Shown: positions 25,442 through 34,421 of the stretch, in pieces
How positions within the stretch are numbered: position 1 is the stretch's first letter
Layout: every line of letters starts with the position of its first letter
Assembly: GCF_025465275.1 (NCBI RefSeq)
Contig: NZ_JAODNK010000074.1
Coordinates: 124,001 to 188,000, forward strand
Length of the DNA: 64,000 nucleotides
Reading direction: 5' to 3'
DNA from: Nocardia sp.
Lineage (GTDB): Bacteria; Actinomycetota; Actinomycetes; Mycobacteriales; Mycobacteriaceae
The notes under the pieces: generated by a model
Told to the model about the DNA's origin: nothing
Databases searched by the model: none
The model's input: only the letters and a program-made list of their open reading frames with translations
Program-made: the position numbers and the translations under genes

Positions 25442-26662
25442 ATGTACCAGTGGTCCGACGAAGACCTGATGTTCCGCGACGCACTGCGCGGATTCATCGA
25501 CAAGGAGCTCAAGCCTCACGTCGACCAGCTGGAGAGCGGCGCGCTCCCGCCCTTCGACATCATCCGCAAGATGTACGCGACCTTCGGGCTGGATGAGCTC
25601 GCGCGCGAAGGGCTGGAGAAGACCCTGGCCCGGGAGGAAGCGGGAACCACGGGCAAGTCGGGCGGCGGGTTCAGCGGGGCGGGCAGCATGGGGGTCATCC
25701 TCAATAGCGAGCTCGCCGGGATCAGCCTGGGCCTGGTGGCGTCGATGGGAGTGAGCCTCGGGCTGACCGTCGGCACCATCCGCACCCGCGGCACCCTCGC
25801 ACAGAAGAAGCGCTGGCTGCCCGAACTGGTCACCATGGAGAAGGTCGGCGCCTGGGCGATCACCGAACCCGACTCCGGCTCGGACGCTTTCGGCGGCATG
25901 AAGTCCTACGTGCGGCGCGACGGCGCGGACTACATCCTCAACGGGCGCAAGACCTTCATCACCAATGGACCGTACGCGGATGTCACCGTCGTCTACGCCA
26001 AGCTGGACGAGGAAGACGGCACCGATCGGCGCGACCGCAAGGTGCTGACCTTCGTCCTGGACAAGGGCATGCCGGGATTCGTACAGAGCGCCGCGTTCAA
26101 GAAGATGGGTATGAACTCCTCCCCCACCGGCGAGCTGTTCTTCGACAATGTGCGCATCACCCCGGACCGGCTGCTCGGCGAGACGGAGAATCCGGCCAAG
26201 GGCGACGGAAAAGACAGTGCCAAAGAGTCTTTCGCCGCCGAGCGCATCGGCATCGCCTCACTGGCGCTGGGAATCATCAACGAATGCCACCGGCTCAGCG
26301 TGGAGTACGCGAAGTCACGCAAGCTGTGGGGCAAGGAGATCGGCCAGTTCCAGCTCATCCAGCTCAAGCTCGCCGAGATGGAGATCGCCCGAATCAATGT
26401 GCAGAACATGGTGTTCAATGCCATCGAGCGCACGGCCGCGGGTGAAAAGGTCTCCCTGGCCGAGGCATCGGCTATGAAGCTGTACTCCTCCCGTGCCGCA
26501 ACAGAAGTCGCCATGGAAGCAGTCCAGCTGTTCGGCGGCAACGGCTACATGGCCGAGTACAAGGTGGAACAGCTCGCCCGTGACGCCAAGTCCCTCATGA
26601 TCTACGCGGGCAGCAACGAAATCCAGGTCACTCACATCGCCAAGGGCCTGCTCAGCCGGTAG
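25442..26662 (+). CDS. acyl-CoA dehydrogenase
   Basis: A 406-residue flavoenzyme starting MYQWSDEDLMFRDALRG. The FAD-binding motif WAITEPDSGSD, the central NGRKTFITNG and the C-terminal LFGGNGYMAEYKVEQLARDAKS are diagnostic. The last catalytic segment reads IYAGSNEIQ, with Ala where MCAD-type enzymes have the catalytic Glu (IYEG). A Glu in FAAERIGIAS occupies the alternative position used by isovaleryl/long-chain enzymes, so the base may be there. It should oxidise an acyl-CoA to enoyl-CoA. Its 3' end overlaps the convergent MarR gene by 31 bp. Confidence 0.9.
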   Translation: MYQWSDEDLMFRDALRGFIDKELKPHVDQLESGALPPFDIIRKMYATFGLDELAREGLEKTLAREEAGTTGKSGGGFSGAGSMGVILNSELAGISLGLVASMGVSLGLTVGTIRTRGTLAQKKRWLPELVTMEKVGAWAITEPDSGSDAFGGMKSYVRRDGADYILNGRKTFITNGPYADVTVVYAKLDEEDGTDRRDRKVLTFVLDKGMPGFVQSAAFKKMGMNSSPTGELFFDNVRITPDRLLGETENPAKGDGKDSAKESFAAERIGIASLALGIINECHRLSVEYAKSRKLWGKEIGQFQLIQLKLAEMEIARINVQNMVFNAIERTAAGEKVSLAEASAMKLYSSRAATEVAMEAVQLFGGNGYMAEYKVEQLARDAKSLMIYAGSNEIQVTHIAKGLLSR

Positions 26663-27042
26663 GCCACCAGATCGAGCACTTTGTAGAGGATCTTGTCGGG
26701 CATGAAGAAAGCTTCCAGCGCGGCGGCAGCTCCTTCAAGAACCGGATCGGACCGGATCATGCAGACAGACTGCATGATCCGCCTGCCTGCGGCGGTGAGC
26801 TCAATGGTCGACGCGGACCCGGCCCGAGCCGTACGGTCGCGCACCAGACTTCCGGCCACCATGGCCTTCACCGCGGTATGCACGCCCTGAACGCTGATCG
26901 CACCCCTCCGAGCCAGATCACTGAACGAGGCCCCCGGCACGCTGGCGATATGGCCGAGCAGTGCGAGCCGGGCGACGGTGAGATTCAGCGGCGCGAGGGC
27001 CGCACCGAGTTCAGCTTCGACACGATGCGCCAGGGTCGGCAC
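26632..27042 (-). CDS. MarR-like transcriptional regulator
   Basis: A 136-residue winged-helix protein: NLTVARLALLGHIASVPGASFSDLARRGAISVQGVHTAVKAM region (HTH about 30-70), then LVRDRTARAGSASTIELTAAGRR as wing. The start is GTG 27042 since no ATG is available upstream in frame; the first helix is short, so the N-terminus may be slightly truncated or misjudged. It overlaps the acyl-CoA dehydrogenase end on the opposite strand and is divergent from the sulfatase operon at 27284. Confidence 0.72.
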   Translation of the reverse strand: MPTLAHRVEAELGAALAPLNLTVARLALLGHIASVPGASFSDLARRGAISVQGVHTAVKAMVAGSLVRDRTARAGSASTIELTAAGRRIMQSVCMIRSDPVLEGAAAALEAFFMPDKILYKVLDLVAYRLSRPLAM

Positions 27043-27187
27043 GATGATCGACGCGCTCGCGGGCGGCGGGACGGGGCGCTCGCTCGGTGGTCACCGACCC
27101 AGTTTCCCGTACCGCCCATTCCGCAGCCCATCACTCATGTCGACCGGCCGCCTCTGGTCGCGCCGACCGGGGCGTTCGAAACTTTTC

Positions 27188-27219
27188 TGGACATGTCGTC
27201 TATTTTTGGGCAATATGTC
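27188..27219. promoter_or_regulatory. operator-like motif of the sulfatase operon
   Basis: TGGACATG-TC-GTCTATT (27188-27204) plus a second TGTC 19 bp further (27216-27219). The same motif with the same 19-bp spacing occurs before the MFS gene at 31351-31383. It probably binds the TetR at 30651-31283 and overlaps the promoter of the formylglycine enzyme gene. Confidence 0.5.
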
Positions 27220-27283
27220 TACTAAAGGTTGCCGGGATCCCTTACCGACCCAGCGCAACCATCACGGACAGGGACATCAAGGC

Positions 27284-28228
27284 ATGCGCGTCGACAACAC
27301 CGAACTCGATCCGGGCATCGAGGCCGCTGCGTCCTCCGCAGGGCGGAGCTGTTGCACACCCGCGCGCGGCAGCGCTCCTGCCGATACCTCAGCACTCGAG
27401 CTGCCGACCGCGGCTACCCGCGACGAACTCCCGTTGATCACACTGACCGGCGGGCAGTTCTGGATGGGCAACGCCGACTCCGAGGCTGTACCCAATGACG
27501 GCGAGGGCCCGGTGCGCCAGGCGCGGGTCAGCACCTTCCAGCTTGCCGCGCACGCGGTGACGAATACCGAATTCGGCGAATTCGTCTCCAGCACCGGCTA
27601 TCTCAGCGACGCCGAGCGTTTCGGATGGTCGTACGTCTTCGCCGGATTCCTTCCTGCCGCGTTGCGCCGCAACGCGCGCCGTCCAGCATCGGCACCGTGG
27701 TGGTGCGCAGTGGCGGGCGCGACCTGGTCGGCTCCCGAAGGACCGGGCAGCGACCTCTCCGAACGCTCGGACCATCCGGTGGTGCATGTGTCCTGGCGTG
27801 ATGCCCAGGCCTACTGCACGTGGGCGGGCGTGCGGTTGCCTACCGAAGTCGAATGGGAATATGCCGCGCGCGGCGGCCTGGACCGTGCCCGCTATCCGTG
27901 GGGTGATGAGCTCACCCCCGGCGGCGAGTACCGGTGCAATATCTGGCAGGGCGGATTTCCCACTCGCAATACCGCCGCCGACGGCTACGCCGGCACCGCG
28001 CCGGTGGATGCGTTCGCGCCCAATGCATTCGGGCTCCACAACATGGTCGGCAATGTGTGGGAATGGTGCGAGGACGCATGGCACACCGACCACAGCGCGA
28101 CGAAGGTACTGCGGGGCGGCTCGTACCTGTGCCATGACAGCTACTGCAACCGATATCGCGTCGCCGCCCGCACGCACAACACCCCCGATTCCACCAGTGG
28201 CAACACCGGATTCCGCGTTGCCCGCTGA
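27284..28228 (+). CDS. formylglycine-generating enzyme (sulfatase-activating oxidase)
   Basis: A 314-residue FGE/SUMF1-type protein; ATG 27284 was chosen because family similarity begins shortly after (LITLTGGQFWMGN), although the frame is open to 26978. Core features: QLAAHAVTNTEFGEFV, HPVVHVSWRDAQAYCTWAG, LPTEVEWEYAARGG, NVWEWCEDAW, and the C-terminal GGSYLC then SYCNRYRVAAR with the Cys-x4-Cys pair that binds Cu(I), ending GNTGFRVAR. It oxidises the Cys of a CxPxR sulfatase motif to formylglycine using O2. The sulfatase it should activate starts 41 bp downstream. Confidence 0.93.
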   Translation: MRVDNTELDPGIEAAASSAGRSCCTPARGSAPADTSALELPTAATRDELPLITLTGGQFWMGNADSEAVPNDGEGPVRQARVSTFQLAAHAVTNTEFGEFVSSTGYLSDAERFGWSYVFAGFLPAALRRNARRPASAPWWCAVAGATWSAPEGPGSDLSERSDHPVVHVSWRDAQAYCTWAGVRLPTEVEWEYAARGGLDRARYPWGDELTPGGEYRCNIWQGGFPTRNTAADGYAGTAPVDAFAPNAFGLHNMVGNVWEWCEDAWHTDHSATKVLRGGSYLCHDSYCNRYRVAARTHNTPDSTSGNTGFRVAR

Positions 28229-28269
28229 CCCGCGCGGCCACCGGGCCCCCGGAGAAGGAGAGAACGTCG

Positions 28270-29721
28270 ATGCCTGACACCCCACCCAATGTGCTGGTGA
28301 TCATGTCCGATCAGCACAATCCGAAAATACTTGGTGCTGACGGTAATTCGCTAGTTAGAACGCCCAATATGGATGCCCTGGCCGCGCGTGGCACGCGCTT
28401 CGACAACGCCTACTGCGCCAGCCCCATCTGCGTACCCTCCCGCGCATCGGTCGCCACCGGGTTGTGGCCGCACCAAACCGGCTACTGGGACAACGCCATC
28501 GCCTACGACGGCGTAGTCGAGAGCTGGGGCCACGAGCTGCAGCGTGCGGGCCGGCGGGTCGAATCGATCGGCAAGCTGCACTATCGAAATGCGCAGGACC
28601 CCACCGGATTCGACCGACAGCATCTGCCGATGCATCTCAAAGACGGCATCGGACAGGTGTGGGGATCGGTCCGCGATCCACTGCCACGTCGCGACAACGC
28701 ACCACTCATGGTCAGCATTTCCGGTGGCGCGGACAGCGACTACACCCGCTACGACTCCGCGGTGACCGACCGCACCTGCGCGTGGCTGGCGGATCGGGCC
28801 AACCACACCGAACCCTGGGTGCTCTACTCCGGCCTGCTCGCCCCGCACTTTCCCTATCTGGCTCCCCCGGAGTTCTTCGACCTCTACGACCCGGCCGAGA
28901 TGCCCACCCCGACAATGCGTCCCGAGCACGGGCACCAGCGGCATCCGTGGGTGGAAACCTTTGCCGGAGTCCTGCCCGGCCTGGACGACACCAATACCGA
29001 GGAAGAGCGACGCCGTGCCGCCGCCGCGTATTACGGGCTGGTCAGCTACCTCGACCACAACCTCGGGCGCATTCTCGAAGCCCTGCAAACCAGCGGCGCA
29101 GCCGAGAACACCGTGGTCGTCTACACCAGCGATCACGGCGATATGGTCGGCAGCCGCGGACTGTGGGGCAAGTCGCTGATGTATTCCGAGTCGGCCGGCG
29201 TCCCGCTCATCATGGCCGGGCCCGGAGTGGCCGCAGGCGCGGTATGCCGAACCCCGGCCAGTCTCATCGATCTGTACCCGACAATTCTCGACGCCGCTGC
29301 GGTCACTCCCACCGGGACGCCACGCCCCGGCCGGTCACTGCTCGAACTCGCGGCCGCTGACACCGACCCTGAGCGAGTTGTGTTCAGCGAGTATCACGCA
29401 ATGGGTGCGGCGAGTGCGGCTTTCCTGATTCGCAAGGGCGACTTCGTAATGCACCACTACGTCGGCTACGCGCCCGAGCTCTACAACGTGGCCGTCGATC
29501 CGAACCAGACCCGGGACTTGGCCGAGCTCCTCGACCACGCCGGAGTGCTGGCCGATCTGCAACACGAACTCGACCGCATTCTGGACCCGGTCACCGTCGA
29601 CAAACGCGCCAAGGCCGACCAAGCCGCCCTCGTCGACCGCTTCGGCGGGCCCGCCGCCGCTGCCGCCATCGGCACTCCCGGTGAGACACCACCACCAGCT
29701 CTGCCCGAGCAGCCCGAGTAG
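28270..29721 (+). CDS. type I sulfatase
   Basis: A 483-residue sulfatase. PNVLVIMSDQH supplies the N-terminal metal ligands, CVPSR at about residues 56-60 (PICVPSRASVATG) is the formylglycine site, and YTSDHGDMVG carries further metal residues. No signal peptide is visible, so the enzyme is probably cytoplasmic and works on an imported sulfate ester, fitting the nearby MFS transporter. It resembles choline-sulfatase/alkyl-sulfate type enzymes in size, but the substrate cannot be named. The upstream FGE gene and downstream hydrolase complete a probable operon; a good ribosome site (GGAGAAGGAG) precedes the ATG. Confidence 0.93.
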   Translation: MPDTPPNVLVIMSDQHNPKILGADGNSLVRTPNMDALAARGTRFDNAYCASPICVPSRASVATGLWPHQTGYWDNAIAYDGVVESWGHELQRAGRRVESIGKLHYRNAQDPTGFDRQHLPMHLKDGIGQVWGSVRDPLPRRDNAPLMVSISGGADSDYTRYDSAVTDRTCAWLADRANHTEPWVLYSGLLAPHFPYLAPPEFFDLYDPAEMPTPTMRPEHGHQRHPWVETFAGVLPGLDDTNTEEERRRAAAAYYGLVSYLDHNLGRILEALQTSGAAENTVVVYTSDHGDMVGSRGLWGKSLMYSESAGVPLIMAGPGVAAGAVCRTPASLIDLYPTILDAAAVTPTGTPRPGRSLLELAAADTDPERVVFSEYHAMGAASAAFLIRKGDFVMHHYVGYAPELYNVAVDPNQTRDLAELLDHAGVLADLQHELDRILDPVTVDKRAKADQAALVDRFGGPAAAAAIGTPGETPPPALPEQPE

Positions 29722-29728
29722 GAGACCC

Positions 29729-30654
29729 ATGAAACTATCCGCAGCCACCCTGGCTGGAGCGAGCAGGGCCGCCATCTGACCATCGGCGAGAGGCAGGTCT
29801 TCGTCCACGAGCGCGGCGACCGCGACCATCCGACGGTCATCCTCATCCACGGATTCCCCACCTCGAGTTTCGACTGGCGCGACGCCATGGCGCTGCTCGC
29901 CCGCAGCTTTCACTGCGTCGCGCTGGACCTCCCCGGATTCGGGCTGTCGGATAAGCCTGCGGCCTACAGCTACTCGCTGTTCCAGCAGGCCGATACCGTC
30001 GAAGCCGTCGCACGAGCCCTCGATATCGAGGCCGCTCATCTGCTCTCTCACGATATGGGCACCAGCCTGCACACGGAACTGCTTGCCCGCAAGCATGATT
30101 CGCGGCTCGGCTTCACCGTGCTGTCCTCGACGTTCCTCAACGGCAGCATCCTGAAAACGCACGCCCAGCTCACCGACTTCCAGCGCATGCTCGAAACCCC
30201 GTCCCGGCTACCGGAAGCCGCGCTGCTGTGCGCGGAGATCCTGCCGGAATATGTTGCGGGACTACAGAAATTGATGGCCTGCCCGGAAGCGGTAACCGAG
30301 CAGGACGCACTGGTCATGACGGAACTACTGGCCTACCAGGACGGCCATCACCGGCTGCCGCACGTCTACGCTTACGTTCGCGAGCGCTACCTGCATCAGC
30401 AGCGCTGGCTCGGCGCACTCGCCACCGAATCCGACAGTGCCCCAGTGCAGTTCGTGTGGGCTACCGAGGATCCAGTGGCCGTGATCGGCATGGGCCGCGC
30501 ACTGGCGGAACTCACGCCACGCGCCCGCTTCACCGAGGTGCCCGGGGTCGGCCACTTCCTGCCGATCGAGAATCCGCACGTCGTTGCCGAAGCCATCGAC
30601 GCGATCACGAGTGCTGCGCTGTCCCAAGGGAACTGCCGGACCGGACCGGCCTAG
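29729..30654 (+). CDS. alpha/beta hydrolase with Asp nucleophile, apparent frameshift near the start
   Basis: The hydrolase frame encodes VILIHGFPTSSFDWRD, DLPGFGLSDKP, the elbow LLSHDMGTS (Asp nucleophile, as in epoxide hydrolases and haloalkane dehalogenases) and GVGHFLPIENP (His). It has no ATG, GTG or TTG before 29887, which would remove the oxyanion HGFP motif. An ATG with an ideal ribosome site (GGAG, 4-nt gap) lies at 29729, one frame off; it reads MKLSAAT and stops at 29779. One extra C in the CCC run near 29751-29753 would join MKLSAAT to PGWSEQGRHL and restore the gene. So it is either a real frameshift or a sequence error. It overlaps the tetR stop by 4 bp. Confidence 0.75.
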
Positions 30655-31283
30655 GAGGATGCGTCCGGCGCGGCACCGCTACCGGAAGCTTCGACCTCGA
30701 ATCCGGAGGCCCAGTAGCGGCCGCGCAGCGAGAGGTTCAGCAGCATCTCGGTGACTTCCTCCGGAGACAAAGGGGGCGGGTCGGTTTCGAGCCACCACTG
30801 CAGCACCGCGATCTGCTCGCCGACCCAGGCCCGGGCGAGCACGTCGAGGTCGATTTTCGGCGTGTTTCCGTGCGCCTCGGCCCGAGCGGCGAAGATTTCC
30901 GCGGCGGCCGCCGAACGGTCGTCGACAAATCGGCGGAGCGCTCGCCCATCACCTTCACCACGCAGGATGACGCGGTAGGTGTCCCGCTCCTCGGCGGCAT
31001 GACGGAACAGTTCGAGCACCGGTTTGCCGGTGAAACCGGCCGACGAGGCAGGCACCAGCGGCCGTAGTCGTTGCTCCAGCTCTTCGGTCAGATCCGTCAC
31101 GACCTTGTTGAGCAGGTCGTCCTTGTCCGTGAAGTGCGTGTAGAAGGTTGCGCGGCCGAGATCTGCACGGCCGGTGATGTCTTCGACAGTGACGCCGGCA
31201 TAGCCGCGTTCGAGTACGAGCGACACCATGGCGTCGCGCAGAGCTCGTCGGCTGCGACGCACGCGGCGATCTTCTGGTGGCAC
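30651..31283 (-). CDS. TetR family regulator of the sulfatase regulon
   Basis: A 210-residue repressor; the start is GTG 31283 (VPPEDRRVRRSRRAL), since the longer open frame reads through the intergenic operator. HTH: SLVLERGYAGVTVEDITGRADLGRATFYTHF is the region (about residues 20-50). The C-terminal domain is of the TetR_C type with EMLLNLSLRGRYWASGFEV at the end. It is divergent from the MFS gene and convergent with the hydrolase, standing in the middle of the two transcription units that share an operator motif. I infer it represses both. Confidence 0.85.
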   Translation of the reverse strand: MPPEDRRVRRSRRALRDAMVSLVLERGYAGVTVEDITGRADLGRATFYTHFTDKDDLLNKVVTDLTEELEQRLRPLVPASSAGFTGKPVLELFRHAAEERDTYRVILRGEGDGRALRRFVDDRSAAAAEIFAARAEAHGNTPKIDLDVLARAWVGEQIAVLQWWLETDPPPLSPEEVTEMLLNLSLRGRYWASGFEVEASGSGAAPDASS

Positions 31284-31350
31284 GCGAGCCCTCTCTGCGG
31301 GTGGGAGCGGTCGGTGATGAGCATAGCCGTATTGACACGTCGACCAAAGT

Positions 31351-31383
31351 TGGACATGCTGTCTATTACTGGCCTTTGTGTCG
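31351..31383. promoter_or_regulatory. operator-like motif before the MFS gene
   Basis: TGGACATG-CT-GTCTATT (31351-31367) matches the 27188 motif at 15 of 17 positions, with a second TGTC 19 bp downstream in both. It lies between the divergent tetR and MFS starts. Confidence 0.5.
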
Positions 31384-31404
31384 ATAAAGTTTGAAGGACA
31401 TTCC

Positions 31405-32733
31405 ATGGCTACTGATACCGCCGATTTCGCCGCGCCAGGCGCTCGTCGCATACGGGGAAAGAATCTGGCTCTGCTCACCGCGTCCAATGCGATGGACAAT
31501 GCCGAAGCCAGCGTGACAACCGTGCTGTTCCCACTCATGCGGGACGCGCTGGGACTGTCCTCGGCGGCGCTGGGCACCATCGTCGCCGTCGGGAAGGTCG
31601 TCGGGGCGGGCGCGGGCATTCCCTGGGCATTTCTGGCCCGCCGGTATCCACGCAAGATCGCGCTGGCGGTGTGCTCGGGTTTTTGGGGATTGTGGGCGAT
31701 AGCGGCCGGATTCTCGGACAGCTTCCTGCAATTCGTGATTCTCTACGCGATTGCCGCGGCCGGGTTCGCCGGCTCCGGACCCATCGCGCTCGGCATCGTG
31801 GGCGATATCTACGACGACAACCATCGCGGCCGCGCGACCGGACTGTTCTACGCCGGCGTCGCCCTCACGACCGGGATCGCCGCACCACTCTTCGGACGGC
31901 TCTCGGAGTTCGAGAATGGCTGGCGCTACGGCTATTTCATTGCCGGCGGTATGTGCGTCCTGGTCGGCGTGCTGATCGTGAGTTTTCTCGAGGATCCGAT
32001 AAGGGCTGGCGACACAGCCGCTTCGGCGGTACGCACAGTCGAAGAGAAGGCGCGTACGGTCCGCAGCGGCCTGCGTGAGCTGTTCGCGGTGCAGACATTC
32101 CGCTACATCCTGATGCAACGGTTGCTGTCCGGGCAGAACGTCATCATGAGCTTCGGAGTGGTGTTCCTCGTCGAGGAACGCGGGTTCACCACTGCGACAG
32201 CGTCGATCGTCGCATTGCCTTTCGCGCTCGGCTATATCGCGGGCACGCTGACCGGCGGGCGGGTCATCGACAGGGTGCACCGGGCACGGCCGCGCAGTGG
32301 CCGCATCGCGATGCTGCAGATCAGTCAAATCGCTTTTGCCGCAGTCGCTTTCATCGGAACCCAGCTGGCGTGGAGTTCGATCGGGGCCTATGTGGCGATC
32401 TTCGCGGCGATCGGGTTCCTCCAGGGGCAGGTTCCGGTGATCAACCGGCCGTTGATCATGGCCGTTTCACCGCCCGACCTGCGCCCACTGGCCTTCGCAG
32501 TGTCGGTGTCCATGGCCGATGCACTCGCCTACGGCGCTTACGCATTGCTCACCGGCGTACTCGGCGACGCGATCGGACTGCAGGGCGCGCTACTCATCGT
32601 CACCGTCCTCTTGACCGCCATCAATGGAGTCGCGTCAGCGTTGCTGTATCGGCCGTATGCCCGGGACAGTGCTGCTATCGCGGCTCGCCTGCCCATTCAC
32701 ACCCACGCCGTACTGGCGAAAGGAATTCCATGA
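31405..32733 (+). CDS. MFS transporter of the sulfatase regulon
   Basis: A 442-residue, twelve-helix MFS permease. ATG 31405 is preceded by GAAGGA; an earlier start at 31378 lies in the operator. Features: NLALLTASNAMDNAEASVTTVLFPLMRDALG, the loop motif GIPWAFLARRYPRK and GDIYDDNHRGRATG. Being co-regulated with a cytoplasmic sulfatase, it may import the sulfate ester. It is translationally coupled (ATGA) to a truncated M20 amidohydrolase gene. Confidence 0.85.
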   Translation: MATDTADFAAPGARRIRGKNLALLTASNAMDNAEASVTTVLFPLMRDALGLSSAALGTIVAVGKVVGAGAGIPWAFLARRYPRKIALAVCSGFWGLWAIAAGFSDSFLQFVILYAIAAAGFAGSGPIALGIVGDIYDDNHRGRATGLFYAGVALTTGIAAPLFGRLSEFENGWRYGYFIAGGMCVLVGVLIVSFLEDPIRAGDTAASAVRTVEEKARTVRSGLRELFAVQTFRYILMQRLLSGQNVIMSFGVVFLVEERGFTTATASIVALPFALGYIAGTLTGGRVIDRVHRARPRSGRIAMLQISQIAFAAVAFIGTQLAWSSIGAYVAIFAAIGFLQGQVPVINRPLIMAVSPPDLRPLAFAVSVSMADALAYGAYALLTGVLGDAIGLQGALLIVTVLLTAINGVASALLYRPYARDSAAIAARLPIHTHAVLAKGIP

Positions 32734-33545
32734 CCGGCCTTATCGAGCGAGCCCAGCAGATCCAACCCGATCTCGTCGCATTACGGCGTGCACTGCACCG
32801 CGAACCCGAACTCGGACTGCAGGTGCCGCGTACCCAGGCGAAAGTTCTTGCCGCACTGTCCGGGCTGCCCCTCGAGATCACTCGGGGACGCGGCTGCACA
32901 TCGATTACCGCGGTGCTGCGCGGTGCGCAGCCGGGACCGACGGTTCTGCTGCGTGGTGACATGGACGCGTTACCCGTAGATGAGGACAACGACCTCGACT
33001 TCACGTCACAGATACCCGGCCGTATGCACGCCTGCGGGCACGATATGCACACAGCGGGACTCGTCGGCGCCGCGCATCTGCTTGCCGGACAACGCGATCG
33101 GCTGCACGGCCAAGTGGTGTTCATGTTCCAGCCGGGCGAAGAGAGCCACCGCGGTGCGGGCGTCATGATCGACGAAGGAATTCTCACCGCCGCTGGGAAA
33201 CCGGTGGACTACGCGTACGCCATGCACGTCACCGCCAATCGGATCCCGCACGGTGTCATCGCCACCAAGCCCGGGCCCGCCGGCGCCGCCTCGGACCGAT
33301 TCCAGGTCACTGTCGAGGGACGCGGCGGCCACGGCGCCTACCCGCACACGGCGATGGACCCCGTCCCCGTGCTCTGTGAAATCGTGCTCGCGATGCAGGG
33401 ATTCGTCACCCGCAGATTCGATGTATTCGATCCCGTCGTGCTCACCATCGGACAGCTCCTGCTGATTTCAGCGCCCATCGCGCTGCTGGCCGCCGCCCAG
33501 TACTTCACCACCATCAACCAGCCCATCCCCACTCCCAGCAAATAG
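32730..33545 (+). pseudogene. M20 amidohydrolase, 3'-truncated
   Basis: The first about 245 residues are a good M20D hydrolase (hippurate/indole-acetyl-amino acid hydrolase type): ALRRALHREPELGLQ, GDMDALPV, MHACGHDMHTAGLVGAA, FQPGEESHRGAGVMI, and the lid domain GRGGHGAYPHTAMDP. After VVLTIGQ the match ends and an unrelated tail (LLLISAPIALLAAAQYF) follows to a stop at 271 residues; the family needs about 390. The C-terminal metal His is missing, so the enzyme should be inactive. The frame starts with ATGA overlap on the MFS stop. The break at about 33450 is followed by an ArsR remnant. Confidence 0.8.
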
Positions 33546-33546
33546 C

Positions 33547-33690
33547 GGAGGCGCCGCCGGCGTCATCCGACAAGACCCGCCTGATCCCTCCCCGGGCGTC
33601 CAAACACCTGCGGGTGCTCCGGGAGGTCGGGCTGGTGCGGGAGCGCAAGCCCGACAGTTCGTAGGGGCGCCTGAACCACGCGGCCACGCG
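33547..33690 (+). pseudogene. ArsR-type regulator remnant
   Basis: A reading frame near 33590-33663 gives RASKHLRVLREVGLVRERK, the recognition helix and following turn of ArsR regulators, then stops at TAG. Nothing before or after completes the domain. It lies directly behind the truncated amidohydrolase, so a deletion probably fused two gene ends here. Confidence 0.5.
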
Positions 33691-33694
33691 CGGC

Positions 33695-34273
33695 TCAGGG
33701 GTGCGGCGGGAACTGACCGTTGGCGGTGATGGTGGCGCCATTGAGGGTGAAGGTGACCACGCTGGGGCCGCCCTGTGGGCAGCACATCGAATCGCTGCCG
33801 ACGGTCCAGTGGTAGGTGAGCGAAATGCTGGTGCGGGTGTGGCCGGTCAACATGGTGAACATGTAGGGATCGGAGGTGGTGGTACCGAGGTAGGCGCCAC
33901 CGGTGAAGAGCAGGACCTGCGTGTAGGGGTGATTGATGTTGGTATCGGCCATCATCCAGGACAGCAGGCCGTCGCAGCCCGAGCTGATCGGGTCGTTGCT
34001 GGTCTGCCCGACGGACCAGGTGCCGGCAGGGGCGGCGGGAAGCTTGGCCAGAGCGGATTGCGCGAGGGCGGACTTCGGATCGAAGCACAGGCCGTTGGCG
34101 CTGCCGTTCGGGGTGTCGCGCTGCTGAGCGACGGGGACCACGACGCTCGTCGGGGCGGCCTGCGGGGTCGACGAGGTTGCCGTACAACCCGTCGCGATTA
34201 TGGCGACAGCCGCGGCGAGGACACCGACCGCCGCCGGCCGGACTGTGCTGAAGATGCTTCGAGTTCGCGCCAC
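33695..34273 (-). CDS. LppP/LprE family lipoprotein
   Basis: A 192-residue lipoprotein starting at GTG 34273 (VARTRSIFSTVRPA). The export signal ends in lipobox IATGC (Cys about 29). The mature domain has NGLCFDPKSALAQSALAKLP, then VLLFTGGAYLGTTTSDPYMF and a C-terminal TITANGQFPP, matching LppP/LprE lipoproteins of mycobacteria and nocardiae, whose role is unknown. It is convergent with the region of decayed genes. Confidence 0.8.
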   Translation of the reverse strand: MARTRSIFSTVRPAAVGVLAAAVAIIATGCTATSSTPQAAPTSVVVPVAQQRDTPNGSANGLCFDPKSALAQSALAKLPAAPAGTWSVGQTSNDPISSGCDGLLSWMMADTNINHPYTQVLLFTGGAYLGTTTSDPYMFTMLTGHTRTSISLTYHWTVGSDSMCCPQGGPSVVTFTLNGATITANGQFPPHP

Positions 34274-34421
34274 GTGGTAGAGATCGCGGAGGCCGCCGAT
34301 TGTGTTAGCGCAGGTAGCCGGGCTGCGAATAGCAGGGGTCGCGGATTCCGGGTGCGGTGTCGTTGAATCACCTGTGCGGACGGCGGTTTCATCGCGGTCC
34401 GGTGATTGAACGGAGACAGGT

